Below are positions 6,175-12,437 of a stretch of DNA of 12,536 bases, piece after piece. Source of the stretch: Treponema sp. (GTDB lineage: Bacteria; Spirochaetota; Spirochaetia; Treponematales; Breznakiellaceae); the NCBI GenBank assembly GCA_031275515.1, contig JAISOQ010000034.1, positions 1-12,536 of the forward strand, given 5' to 3'. Position numbers and translations under genes: made by a program. The notes under the pieces were generated by a model. It had not been told where the DNA came from and did not search any database. It was given only the letters and a program-made list of their open reading frames with translations. The first letter of the stretch is position 1. Every line of letters begins with the position of its first letter.

Positions 6175-6643
6175 TCAAAGAAAACCTTTCAGGCGGCGGG
6201 ATAAAAACAATGATGGGTGGCAGAATAGCCAGCAGAACCAGGGTAAAAAAAAAGGAGGGGATTCCTACCGGGTCGATAAAAAACGGGGGACCTCCTATGA
6301 CCGGCCCAAGTGGATCCCGGTAAAAATATCCGCGGATCCGCTTCCCGCGCCGGATTGTTCTATTTGCGGGAAGCCCATCAGGGACATTGTTTCCGCAGTG
6401 ACGGACAAGACTACCGGGCTGCCGGCGCATTTTGACTGTATTATTTCACAAATCGCGGAAAATGAAAGAATAGAAAAAGGGGATACGGTTACCTATATAG
6501 GAGGAGGCCGGTTCGGGATTGTTTATTTCGCCAATCCCCAGGATACCCGGACTTTTAAAGTAAAAAAAATCATTGAATGGGAAAATACAGGGAACCGGGC
6601 TGAATGGAGGCAGTCCGTGGCGGATCGTTATTCATTGACCTGA
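6146..6643 (+). CDS. Basic protein with CxxC/HxxC putative zinc site
   Basis: This 165-residue protein starts at GTG 6146 after a strong AAGGAGG (6131-6137, spacer 8). Residues 1-55 are rich in Lys, Arg, Gln, Asn and Gly and probably disordered and nucleic-acid-friendly. The next part has CSICGKPI (Cys71, Cys74) and HFDC (His95, Cys98), a CX2C-X20-HX2C cluster that suggests a structural zinc. The rest (KGDTVTYIGGGRFGIVYF and on) looks like a small beta domain. A run of nine A (6245-6253) encodes three Lys and could slip during transcription. No family name is assigned. It sits between the 61-residue protein and the diguanylate cyclase, with the next ATG 1 base beyond its stop. Confidence 0.75.
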   Translation: MGGSGKSGNNQRKPFRRRDKNNDGWQNSQQNQGKKKGGDSYRVDKKRGTSYDRPKWIPVKISADPLPAPDCSICGKPIRDIVSAVTDKTTGLPAHFDCIISQIAENERIEKGDTVTYIGGGRFGIVYFANPQDTRTFKVKKIIEWENTGNRAEWRQSVADRYSLT

Positions 6644-6644
6644 T

Positions 6645-7805
6645 ATGGCGGACAGCAAAGAGGATTTTTTATCGAATCCGGCAATCATCGAAAACTATTC
6701 CTTCCTCCAAAGCCTGGGCGTATTTGCCTATATTAACGAATTGAATCAGGAAATTCATCATTTTAAAAAGCTGCTTGCCGGGGCTGCGGAAGTTTTCAAT
6801 CAGACTTCTATCGACGATATCCTGCACGCTACGTTTTGGCAGATTTCAGACCGGTTTCTCCCTTCTTTCATCGTTTTCCTGTGGAGGCCCCATCAAAATA
6901 AACCTGACGTGACCGTTAAGGCGTATAAGAACTATAAACAGGTAGATCTTCTGCTTGAAATTGATTCCATCAGCCGGATGGAGCCATTTTTTCAGCAGAA
7001 CCGGCAGCCTATTAAGTACAAGCTGCTGCGCCGGCATATAGAGGATACCAGGGATAATTCGTTTAAATCTCTGGATACGCTGTCCCCGGAGCTGGTGGTT
7101 CCTATCCTGGGGCCTTCCGGCAGGCTTTATGGCATTATCCTGGTGGGAGGCAAGCTGCTGGAGGATGTCTATACCCAGCGGGAACTGGATTTTCTGAATC
7201 GCATTATGTCTTTTGTTTCCCAGGCCATTCAGAATCACCTCCATTATGAACGTTCCGTCCGGGATGTAAAAACCGGCCTTTTCAATTATGGCTTTTTTAT
7301 CACCCGGCTGAACGAGGAAATCGCCTGGACAAACCGCAAGGAACAGGAAGCGTCCCTGATTGTCATTGACGTGGACAAATTCAAATCCTTTAACGATACT
7401 TACGGGCATCTGGCGGGGGATAAGGTTCTTGAGTCTATCGCCCAGGTTATCAAACAGAGCGTCCGCATTGAGGATGTGCCTTGCCGTTTCGGGGGCGAGG
7501 AATTCATCATTCTCCTCCCAAGTACGGACCGGGATACCGCTTTTATCACAGCGGAACGGGTGCGGAACGCCATAGCCTCCATGACAGTCGCCTGGACTCA
7601 GCCGCTGCCCCAGGTGACCATCAGCCTGGGGGTATTCACCTTCAACATGCATACGAATCTTACGACAGAGGAGATCATCCGCCGGGCGGACGAGGCGCTG
7701 TATCAATCCAAGTCGAACGGCAGGAACCGGACCACCGCGGCGTGTCCCCGGGGTTTGTTTTACAGGGCTCAACAGCTTGAAAAAAAGCCGCCTTTAAAGC
7801 GGTAA
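6645..7805 (+). CDS. GAF-GGDEF diguanylate cyclase
   Basis: This 386-residue cytoplasmic protein has no membrane segment. Residues about 45-195 look like a GAF sensor (PSFIVFLWRP at the front, LVVPILGPSGRLYGIILVGG near its end). A short helix leads into the GGDEF domain from about residue 205 (DVKTGLFNYGFF, then VIDVDKFKSFNDTYGHLAGD). The active-site motif is GGEEF at 283-287. RIED at 274-277 is the RxxD inhibitory site at its usual spacing, so the enzyme should make cyclic di-GMP from two GTP and be product-inhibited. ATG 6645 follows the previous stop by 1 base, with no clear Shine-Dalgarno, so coupling is likely. With the HD-GYP gene upstream, both synthesis and breakdown of the signal are encoded in this operon. 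Confidence 0.95.
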   Translation: MADSKEDFLSNPAIIENYSFLQSLGVFAYINELNQEIHHFKKLLAGAAEVFNQTSIDDILHATFWQISDRFLPSFIVFLWRPHQNKPDVTVKAYKNYKQVDLLLEIDSISRMEPFFQQNRQPIKYKLLRRHIEDTRDNSFKSLDTLSPELVVPILGPSGRLYGIILVGGKLLEDVYTQRELDFLNRIMSFVSQAIQNHLHYERSVRDVKTGLFNYGFFITRLNEEIAWTNRKEQEASLIVIDVDKFKSFNDTYGHLAGDKVLESIAQVIKQSVRIEDVPCRFGGEEFIILLPSTDRDTAFITAERVRNAIASMTVAWTQPLPQVTISLGVFTFNMHTNLTTEEIIRRADEALYQSKSNGRNRTTAACPRGLFYRAQQLEKKPPLKR

Positions 7806-7863
7806 AGAATGTGCCCGAAGAAGATTAGGACACGGAAGCCGGGCAAGAGGTAATAGTGGTAGT

Positions 7864-8601
7864 ATGATTGGCATAATTGGAGCTATGGAGGATGAGGTAA
7901 TCATGCTCCGCAGGGCAATGACAGAGGTAAAGTCCGTACCCGCAAGGCCGGGGAACTTTGAATTTATCCAGGGGAATCTGGAAGGGAAACCGGCGGTGTT
8001 GCTGCGCTGCGGCATAGGCAAGGTCAATGCCGCGGTGGGCTGCGCCCTGCTCATAGAACGGTATAGGCCGGAGGCGGTGATCAACACCGGTTCCGCCGGG
8101 GGCATAGACAGCGCCCTGGGGTTTGGGGACGCCATCATCTCTGACGGGCTGGTCTACCATGATGCGGATGTCGTCAGTTCGGGATATGCGCCGGGGCAGA
8201 TCCCGGGTATGCCTGCGGTCTTTACAGTCCCGGAAGACCTTATACGCCGGGCGGAACAGGCGGTGGATGAACTCGTGGGAGAGGGGCTGCTCCCCAAAAC
8301 GTTTCGCCATGTCAGGGGCCTTATCGGGTCCGCGGATGTGTTCATGGACACGGAGGAAAAGATAACCCGGGTCCGCCGGATTTTTCCCCATATACGGGCT
8401 GTGGAAATGGAGGGGGCGGCTGTCGCCCATACCTGTTTCCTTTTCTCTGTTCCCGCCCTGATCATCCGGGCCGTGTCCGATATAGCCGGCGCGGAATCCC
8501 CCATGAAATTCGACGAATTCCTCCCCATTGCTTCCAAACATTCCGGGGAAATAGTCCGCCGTATCATTCGTAATTGGCAGGAGAAGCAGCAGCTTGATTA
8601 G
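7864..8601 (+). CDS. mtnN: 5'-methylthioadenosine/S-adenosylhomocysteine nucleosidase
   Basis: This 245-residue enzyme hydrolyses S-adenosylhomocysteine and methylthioadenosine, releasing adenine. It opens with MIGIIGAMEDEV (Glu11 matches the catalytic Glu12 of E. coli MtnN), followed by NTGSAGGI. It carries VEMEGAA (Glu181, Met182, Glu183 for ribose binding) and AVSDIA with Asp206 as the general acid. The length is slightly above the usual 230, with a small insertion around residues 105-125. The Shine-Dalgarno is weak and distant (aagagg, 7845-7850). It follows the cyclase by 58 bases and may be read from the same transcript. The product S-ribosylhomocysteine is the substrate of LuxS, encoded 197 bp downstream. 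Confidence 0.96.
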   Translation: MIGIIGAMEDEVIMLRRAMTEVKSVPARPGNFEFIQGNLEGKPAVLLRCGIGKVNAAVGCALLIERYRPEAVINTGSAGGIDSALGFGDAIISDGLVYHDADVVSSGYAPGQIPGMPAVFTVPEDLIRRAEQAVDELVGEGLLPKTFRHVRGLIGSADVFMDTEEKITRVRRIFPHIRAVEMEGAAVAHTCFLFSVPALIIRAVSDIAGAESPMKFDEFLPIASKHSGEIVRRIIRNWQEKQQLD

Positions 8602-8620
8602 GCTAAATCTCCTGATAAGG

Positions 8621-8656
8621 GAGGCTTTCCCAAAACTTCAGTTTTGGGAAAGCCTC
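8621..8656. repeat. Dispersed palindromic repeat, copy 2 (17-bp perfect arms)
   Basis: Arms gaggctttcccaaaact (8621-8637) and agttttgggaaagcctc (8640-8656) are perfectly complementary around a 2-base loop. The element matches copy 1 at 122-156 with one difference. It lies 19 bases after the mtnN stop and could also act as a message-end stabiliser or transcription barrier. The bases after it are purine-rich, so it is not a standard intrinsic terminator. Confidence 0.85.
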
Positions 8657-8682
8657 AAGGGAAAAGAAAGAAGAAGAATATG

Positions 8683-8760
8683 AACCACAAACCACACGAA
8701 CAGGCACGAATAAAAGCCTCAATTTCAAGGTAAATCTTCGTGAGGTTCGTGGTTGTTTTT
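8683..8760. repeat. Imperfect inverted repeat upstream of luxS, with T run
   Basis: The left arm has aaccac, cacgaa-type blocks (8689-8710). The right arm is ttcgtgaggttcgtggtt (8737-8754), and ttttt ends at 8760. The arms pair with small bulges. On the plus strand the stem plus T run could terminate transcription from mtnN before luxS. The block pattern resembles short repeats scattered in many genomes. It also shares aatttcaagg (8721-8730) with the left-end repeat region (110-119). Confidence 0.45.
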
Positions 8761-8798
8761 CCAGAGTTTTAGTCTAATCAAGGCAGCAGGAGAAATTT

Positions 8799-9275
8799 AT
8801 GAAGAAGATTGCCAGCTTTCAGGTTGATCACCTCAGGTTAAAACCCGGACTTTACGTGTCCCGGAAAGACACCTTTGGGGAGACCATACTCACCACCTTT
8901 GACCTCCGCTTAAAGCAGCCGAATACAGAGCCGGTCATCGACATGCCGGCTCTGCATACCATCGAACATCTGGGGGCGACTTTCCTCCGTTCTCACAAGG
9001 GCTGGGCGGACCGGGTGGTTTACTTCGGGCCTATGGGATGCCGCACCGGCTGTTATCTGATCCTGGAGGGGGACCTTTCTTCCGAAGACGTGCTCCCCCT
9101 GGTCCGGGAGATGCTGGACTGGATCGCCGCTTTTGAGGGGGCAATCCCCGGCGCAGCCCCGGCGGAGTGCGGTAATTGGCAGGAACAGAACCTGGATATG
9201 GCTAAATGGGAAGCCAAACGCTATGCCGGGCTATTAAAGAATCCTGGCAAGGAGAATCTGAATTATCCGGAATGA
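8799..9275 (+). CDS. luxS: S-ribosylhomocysteine lyase LuxS
   Basis: This 158-residue protein matches LuxS in length and motifs. The enzyme cleaves S-ribosylhomocysteine to homocysteine and DPD, the precursor of AI-2. Metal ligands are His53 and His57 (HTIEHLG) and Cys124 (AECGNW). Catalytic Glu56 and Cys81 (FGPMGCRTGCYL) are present. The segment after the third ligand reads ECGNWQEQNL rather than the commoner ECGNYxxHxL, a mild deviation. ATG 8799 has aggag (8788-8792) 6 bases upstream. It acts directly after MtnN in the activated methyl cycle. Whether AI-2 is a signal here or only a by-product cannot be told from sequence. Confidence 0.97.
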   Translation: MKKIASFQVDHLRLKPGLYVSRKDTFGETILTTFDLRLKQPNTEPVIDMPALHTIEHLGATFLRSHKGWADRVVYFGPMGCRTGCYLILEGDLSSEDVLPLVREMLDWIAAFEGAIPGAAPAECGNWQEQNLDMAKWEAKRYAGLLKNPGKENLNYPE

Positions 9276-9317
9276 CAGGTGTTATTGCCCGGCTGCTCAT
9301 ATAAATCCAGGGCCGTA

Positions 9318-9342
9318 GTTTTAAAACGCGAGTTTTTAAAAC
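9318..9342. other. AT-rich hairpin between luxS and glycerate kinase
   Basis: gttttaaaa (9318-9326) pairs with ttttaaaac (9334-9342) around a 7-base loop. Each half is itself nearly palindromic (gttttaaaac and gtttttaaaac in direct order). It could serve as a terminator for luxS or an operator for the next gene. There is one copy in this window. Confidence 0.35.
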
Positions 9343-9379
9343 CGGCTTATGGAACAACATATTTTAAGAAGGTTTTTCT

Positions 9380-10534
9380 ATGAAAAAGTTCATCCTTATC
9401 CCTGATTCATTTAAAGGCACGATGAGTTCAGCCCAAATATGCGGCGTCATGGAGGAGCGTATCCGCGCCTGCTGCCCCCGGGCGGAAGTAATTTCCATTC
9501 CTGTGGCCGACGGCGGAGAAGGCAGCGTTGACGCCTTTCTTGCGGCCCTGGGAGGCAAGAAGGTAAGCGTTCCGGTCAGGGGGCCTTACATGGAGGACAT
9601 CACGGGGTTTTACGGCCTCATCGACGGGGGCGCTACGGCGGTGATCGAAATGGCCGCCTGCGCGGGCCTGCCTCTGGCGGGCGGCAAGCTCCGTCCCGAT
9701 CAGGCTACTACTTACGGGGTGGGCCAGCTCATGGTTGACGCCGCAAAACGGGGGTGCAGGAAGATCATCCTGGGCCTGGGGGGAAGCGCTACCAACGATT
9801 TTGGCGCCGGGGCCGCGGCGGCGGCGGGGATACGCTTCTTCAATTCTTACGGCAAAGAATTTGTCCCCACCGGCGGGGGCCTTTCCCGCATAGCCAACAT
9901 AGACGCCTCCGGCTTCCTGCCGGAACTCAAAGCCCTGGAAATCGTCACCATGTGCGATATAGACAACCCCCTGTACGGTCCCCAGGGCGCCGCCTATGTG
10001 TTCGGCCCGCAAAAGGGGGCCGATCCCGGCATGGTGAAATTCCTGGATGACCAGCTCCGTTCTATTTCGGACATGGTGATCCGGGAGTTGGGCGTCGATG
10101 TGTCCGGTATCCCCGGCGCAGGGGCAGCCGGCGGCATGGGGGGCGGTATGATCGCCTTCTTTGGTTCCCGCCTGCAAATGGGTATAGAGACGGTCCTTGA
10201 TACGGTACGCTTTGACCAACTTCTGGAAGGGGCCGATATGGTGTTCACCGGGGAAGGGAAGATAGATACCCAGAGTCTCCGGGGCAAGGTGGTAATCGGC
10301 GTCGCCCGGCGGGCCAGGAAAGCGGGGATCCCGGTCATTGCCGTGGTGGGCGACATTGGCGGCAATATCGAAGGGGCCTACGATGAAGGGGTGACGGCTA
10401 TTTTCAGCATCAACCGTGCGGCGATTCCCTTTGAACAGGCCAAGACCCGCGCCCTGGAAGACCTCAGCCTGACGATGGACAACCTGATGCGCTTTATTGT
10501 CCGGCTTAACGCGGCTGTTAAGCCCGGCTGTTAA
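9380..10534 (+). CDS. glxK: Glycerate 2-kinase (GlxK/GarK family, class II)
   Basis: This 384-residue protein phosphorylates glycerate to 2-phosphoglycerate, feeding it to glycolysis. Family motifs are clear: PDSFKGTMSS (9-18), ADGGEGS (43-49), LGGSATNDFGAG (133-144), MCDIDNPLYGPQGAA in the middle, GGMGGGM, and VFTGEGKIDTQ near residue 290. The length is typical. ATG 9380 has aagaagg upstream. The last residues (VKPGC) and the stop lie in a 13-bp tandem duplication. No other glyoxylate or galactarate genes are nearby, so garK or glxK cannot be distinguished by context, and the symbol denotes the family. Confidence 0.95.
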   Translation: MKKFILIPDSFKGTMSSAQICGVMEERIRACCPRAEVISIPVADGGEGSVDAFLAALGGKKVSVPVRGPYMEDITGFYGLIDGGATAVIEMAACAGLPLAGGKLRPDQATTYGVGQLMVDAAKRGCRKIILGLGGSATNDFGAGAAAAAGIRFFNSYGKEFVPTGGGLSRIANIDASGFLPELKALEIVTMCDIDNPLYGPQGAAYVFGPQKGADPGMVKFLDDQLRSISDMVIRELGVDVSGIPGAGAAGGMGGGMIAFFGSRLQMGIETVLDTVRFDQLLEGADMVFTGEGKIDTQSLRGKVVIGVARRARKAGIPVIAVVGDIGGNIEGAYDEGVTAIFSINRAAIPFEQAKTRALEDLSLTMDNLMRFIVRLNAAVKPGC

Positions 10535-10538
10535 GCCC
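10503..10538. repeat. 13-bp tandem duplication and hairpin at the glycerate kinase stop
   Basis: ggctgttaagccc occurs at 10513-10525 and again at 10526-10538. The TAA stop (10532-10534) is in the second copy. The taa of the first copy is out of frame. Upstream ggcttaac (10503-10510) pairs with gttaagcc (10517-10524) to form an 8-bp stem. No T run follows. The convergent gene ends 42 bases further on. Confidence 0.7.
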
Positions 10539-10579
10539 GGAGTCCCGGCCCGGCTTGGTATGGGTCAAAGCGCAGGTCT

Positions 10580-11158
10580 TTATGCCAGTCCCTTGAGCTT
10601 GCTCAAAAACAACAGCGGTTTTGCTTCGCCTATGGCTTTTAGGCGCTCGTAATCTTCTTTCCTTTCCGTGGCGGCGCCGGAAAGGATGAGTTCTGTTTTA
10701 CGCCGCAGGTACCAAAGGTAGTGCTTACCCAGGATTCTCAGGCTCTTCCCCGTTGATTCGGATTTGTATAATTTTTGTTCCAGGTACGCTTCCAGGGCAA
10801 TATGGTTGTCCGTACCGGTCAGCCAATAGAGGTCCCGGTCGCCCAAAAACAAAACCACCCGTTTAAAGCCTTTCGCCATGCTGTCGTCGTGCCTGAAACC
10901 GTCAAAGACCAGGTTCATTCTGCCCAGGCTGAGATCGTATCCCTGCATTCTAAGGTTCTTGCGGAGTTCTATCAGGCTGGTCCGCACTTCAAGGATACGG
11001 TCCCGGATGTTCCCGGCATGCTGTAGTTCCCGCCGCATATTTTGTATTTGCGTCTGATACTGGGATATTTCATCAATTCGGCTGATAAACAGGTTGGTTT
11101 CAGATAACAGCTTCCAAACATCACCGAAATGATCAGAAACGAGTTCCGTTATTTTCAT
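10580..11158 (-). CDS. Unknown coiled-coil protein, 192 residues
   Basis: This minus-strand frame is convergent with the glycerate kinase gene. Residues about 20-70 (ISRIDEISQYQTQIQNMRREL and onward) look like coiled coil. The second half is mixed and basic, with FLGDRDLYWLTGTDNH near residue 110 and KHYLWYLRRKTELIL near 150. There is no signal peptide or membrane helix. ATG 11158 is the first start after an in-frame TAG at 11180-11182. No Shine-Dalgarno is visible. TATAAT-like bases lie only about 12 bases upstream of the ATG, which would fit a leaderless or nearly leaderless message. No family is recognised. Base use is in line with its neighbours, so it is probably a real gene. Confidence 0.6.
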   Translation of the reverse strand: MKITELVSDHFGDVWKLLSETNLFISRIDEISQYQTQIQNMRRELQHAGNIRDRILEVRTSLIELRKNLRMQGYDLSLGRMNLVFDGFRHDDSMAKGFKRVVLFLGDRDLYWLTGTDNHIALEAYLEQKLYKSESTGKSLRILGKHYLWYLRRKTELILSGAATERKEDYERLKAIGEAKPLLFLSKLKGLA

Positions 11159-11179
11159 ATCGATATTATTATAATAATA

Positions 11180-11398
11180 CTACGAAAGGGGCGTTTTGCC
11201 TATTCCCTGGCAGGGCAGGGTCATTGACTTCCTCTTGAAACGATAGCCGCAGAGGAGGAAGAGCAGGATGATGGTCAAAATACCGGAAAGTCAGGGATTC
11301 CCGTCTAATTCCTGGATTTTTTCGTTGATAAGGCGGCTCAAAAGTTCATGAATATCTTCCAAATCATAACTGATTTGCTTTCTATGACAACATTCCAA
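11180..11398 (-). pseudogene. Possible decayed small membrane protein gene, interrupted by TGA
   Basis: In one minus-strand frame, a possible TTG start at 11398 leads into a helical segment (YDLEDIHELLSRLINEKIQE) and stops at TGA 11291-11293. The same frame continues with ILTIILLFLLCGYRFKRKS, a clear membrane helix followed by positive charges, and stops at TAG 11180. Read through the TGA, it would be a cytosolic helix plus one membrane anchor of about 72 residues. It is either a gene broken by one nonsense change, two tiny genes, or chance. No ribosome binding site supports either half. The rest of the 11159-11551 gap shows no other gene. Confidence 0.3.
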
Positions 11399-11551
11399 AA
11401 GTTATTGACCATTTTATCTTTTTTCAATACTCTGGGTGTGTATTTTAATGGCCTGCTGGTATTTGGGTCATTTTAACTCACAAAGTTGCCTTTAGGGGCA
11501 GTTCTACAACTGTTCGGCCTTCCGGCTGGACACAATTAAGAGAGGTTTTGT

Positions 11552-12145
11552 ATGAAACGATTTACAAAACTGTTGGGAATTATTGTCATTGGGGCGGTAA
11601 TTCCGGCTTCGGCTTTTGCACTGGATTGGAAAGCGTATCCTGATGCGATTAAGGCGGGGAACATCATCGTCAACGCTGGTGTGGGATTCGGCACACCGCT
11701 CTATGGCAGTATGTCGATTCCGCCGCTCATTTTGAGTATCGATTACGCCCTGCCTATAGGCGGGATTCCGTTTACCCTGGGCGGGTTTTTCGGGTTTAAC
11801 CAGAGCAAGTACAAGTACGATTACATAGCAGGTTATGGGTATACCTACACCTATACCGGTACGGCCTTTGGCGCGCGTCTTGCGTATCACCCAAATTTCG
11901 GCGTTAAGAATCTTGACGTCTATGCGACCTTCGCCCTTGGGTATTATCTCTACGGCGCCAAGGCCGAATATACAGGTGAGTGGCCGACGGGTACGCTAAA
12001 AACATCGCCGGCAAAGTACGATACCTTTTACTGGGGCGGTAATCTTGGCGTACGGTACTTCTTTACGCCGAAGATCGGGGCCTGGGCTGAACTGGGTTAC
12101 AGTGCGTTGAGTTATATCTCTGCCGGCATAACCATCAAGTTTTGA
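11552..12145 (+). CDS. Small secreted outer-membrane beta-barrel-like protein
   Basis: This 197-residue protein starts at ATG 11552, with agagagg 6 bases upstream. The N-terminus is a signal peptide: KR, a hydrophobic stretch LLGIIVIGAVIPASA, and a likely cut after FA at about residue 23. The mature part alternates hydrophobic and Gly/Tyr/aromatic residues (GGFFGFNQSKYKYDYIAGYG, ARLAYHP, FALGYYLYGA, GGNLGVRYFF, AELGYSALSY). It ends in Ile-Lys-Phe, and a terminal Phe is typical of proteins inserted by the BAM complex. It likely forms an eight-stranded barrel in the outer membrane. No specific family is named. A good terminator follows at once, so it is probably transcribed alone. Confidence 0.8.
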   Translation: MKRFTKLLGIIVIGAVIPASAFALDWKAYPDAIKAGNIIVNAGVGFGTPLYGSMSIPPLILSIDYALPIGGIPFTLGGFFGFNQSKYKYDYIAGYGYTYTYTGTAFGARLAYHPNFGVKNLDVYATFALGYYLYGAKAEYTGEWPTGTLKTSPAKYDTFYWGGNLGVRYFFTPKIGAWAELGYSALSYISAGITIKF

Positions 12146-12164
12146 CATGCTATAAGGCAGGAGC

Positions 12165-12206
12165 GGACAGTGGGACGGGCGCAGCCTGTTCCACTGCCCT
12201 TTTTTT
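12165..12206 (+). terminator. Intrinsic terminator of the beta-barrel gene
   Basis: The stem cagtgggacgggc (12168-12180) with gcctgttccactg (12184-12196) has two G-U pairs and is lengthened by gg and cc at the base. It has a 3-base loop and is followed by seven T (12200-12206). It lies about 20 bases after the stop codon at 12145. Confidence 0.9.
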
Positions 12207-12227
12207 ATGTGAGAACGATAAAATAAT

Positions 12228-12311
12228 GTGAGTTCGACAAAAGAGGAAAAGTCTGCGAATTAACGTTGATTTCTCCGAATAATTCGTGGAAATCAGCGTT
12301 AATCCGCAGAC
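12228..12311. repeat. Dispersed repeat with long hairpin
   Basis: gtgagttcga (12228-12237) leads into a hairpin whose 23-base arms (12251-12273 and 12289-12311) pair with only two wobble differences. The inner bases ccgaat and attcgtgg pair further. A shortened version is at 24-56. The internal palindrome and the presence of two copies suggest a mobile or formerly mobile miniature element. It separates the beta-barrel gene from the next gene's control region. Confidence 0.7.
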
Positions 12312-12340
12312 CCGGGCTGTTGATTCTTCCGGGGTCTTTT
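12309..12340 (+). terminator. Weak terminator-like hairpin
   Basis: gacccggg (12309-12316) can pair with ccggggtc (12329-12336) with one bulge, followed by tttt. It overlaps the end of the dispersed repeat. It may act as a second barrier to transcription entering the last gene. The short T run keeps confidence low. Confidence 0.3.
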
Positions 12341-12351
12341 CTCCCGGCGTA

Positions 12352-12415
12352 TTGCGCTCTTTCCTGCATTGAGATAATATACTTGCTATACTTATCTCAT
12401 CTCCGTATGGAGATG
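12352..12415 (+). promoter_or_regulatory. Promoter and nested inverted repeats before the poly-C gene
   Basis: TTGCGC (12352-12357) and TAATAT (12375-12380) are 17 bases apart and may be -35 and -10 boxes. An inverted repeat covers the -10 box: gagataatata (12371-12381) with tatacttatctc (12387-12398), one base bulged. A second perfect 7-bp repeat follows, catctcc (12398-12404) and ggagatg (12409-12415), sharing its first base with the first. The first may be an operator and the second an RNA stem near the message start. The ribosome binding site gagg (12428-12431) comes later. Confidence 0.45.
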
Positions 12416-12437
12416 GAAAAAAGGAACGAGGCGTAAA

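Noticed and set aside
6846..7772. Long open frame on the minus strand opposite the diguanylate cyclase
   Set aside because: It has no recognisable motif, is rich in chance Arg/Gly/Pro, and lies fully under a well-supported gene.
8657..8798. SAM or SAH riboswitch before luxS
   Set aside because: The structure here is a simple two-arm repeat and lacks the multi-helix conserved core of those riboswitches.
9428..10219. Long open frame on the minus strand opposite the glycerate kinase
   Set aside because: It mirrors the codon pattern of the real gene, with low-complexity composition and no ribosome binding site or domain.
10775..11026. Plus-strand frame inside the minus-strand coiled-coil gene
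   Set aside because: It has no ribosome binding site and no motif, and the minus-strand frame is longer and better formed.
11268..11351. Small plus-strand frame with an AGGAGG upstream
   Set aside because: The product is about 27 residues with no features, and the purine-rich stretch is the complement of the minus-strand membrane segment.
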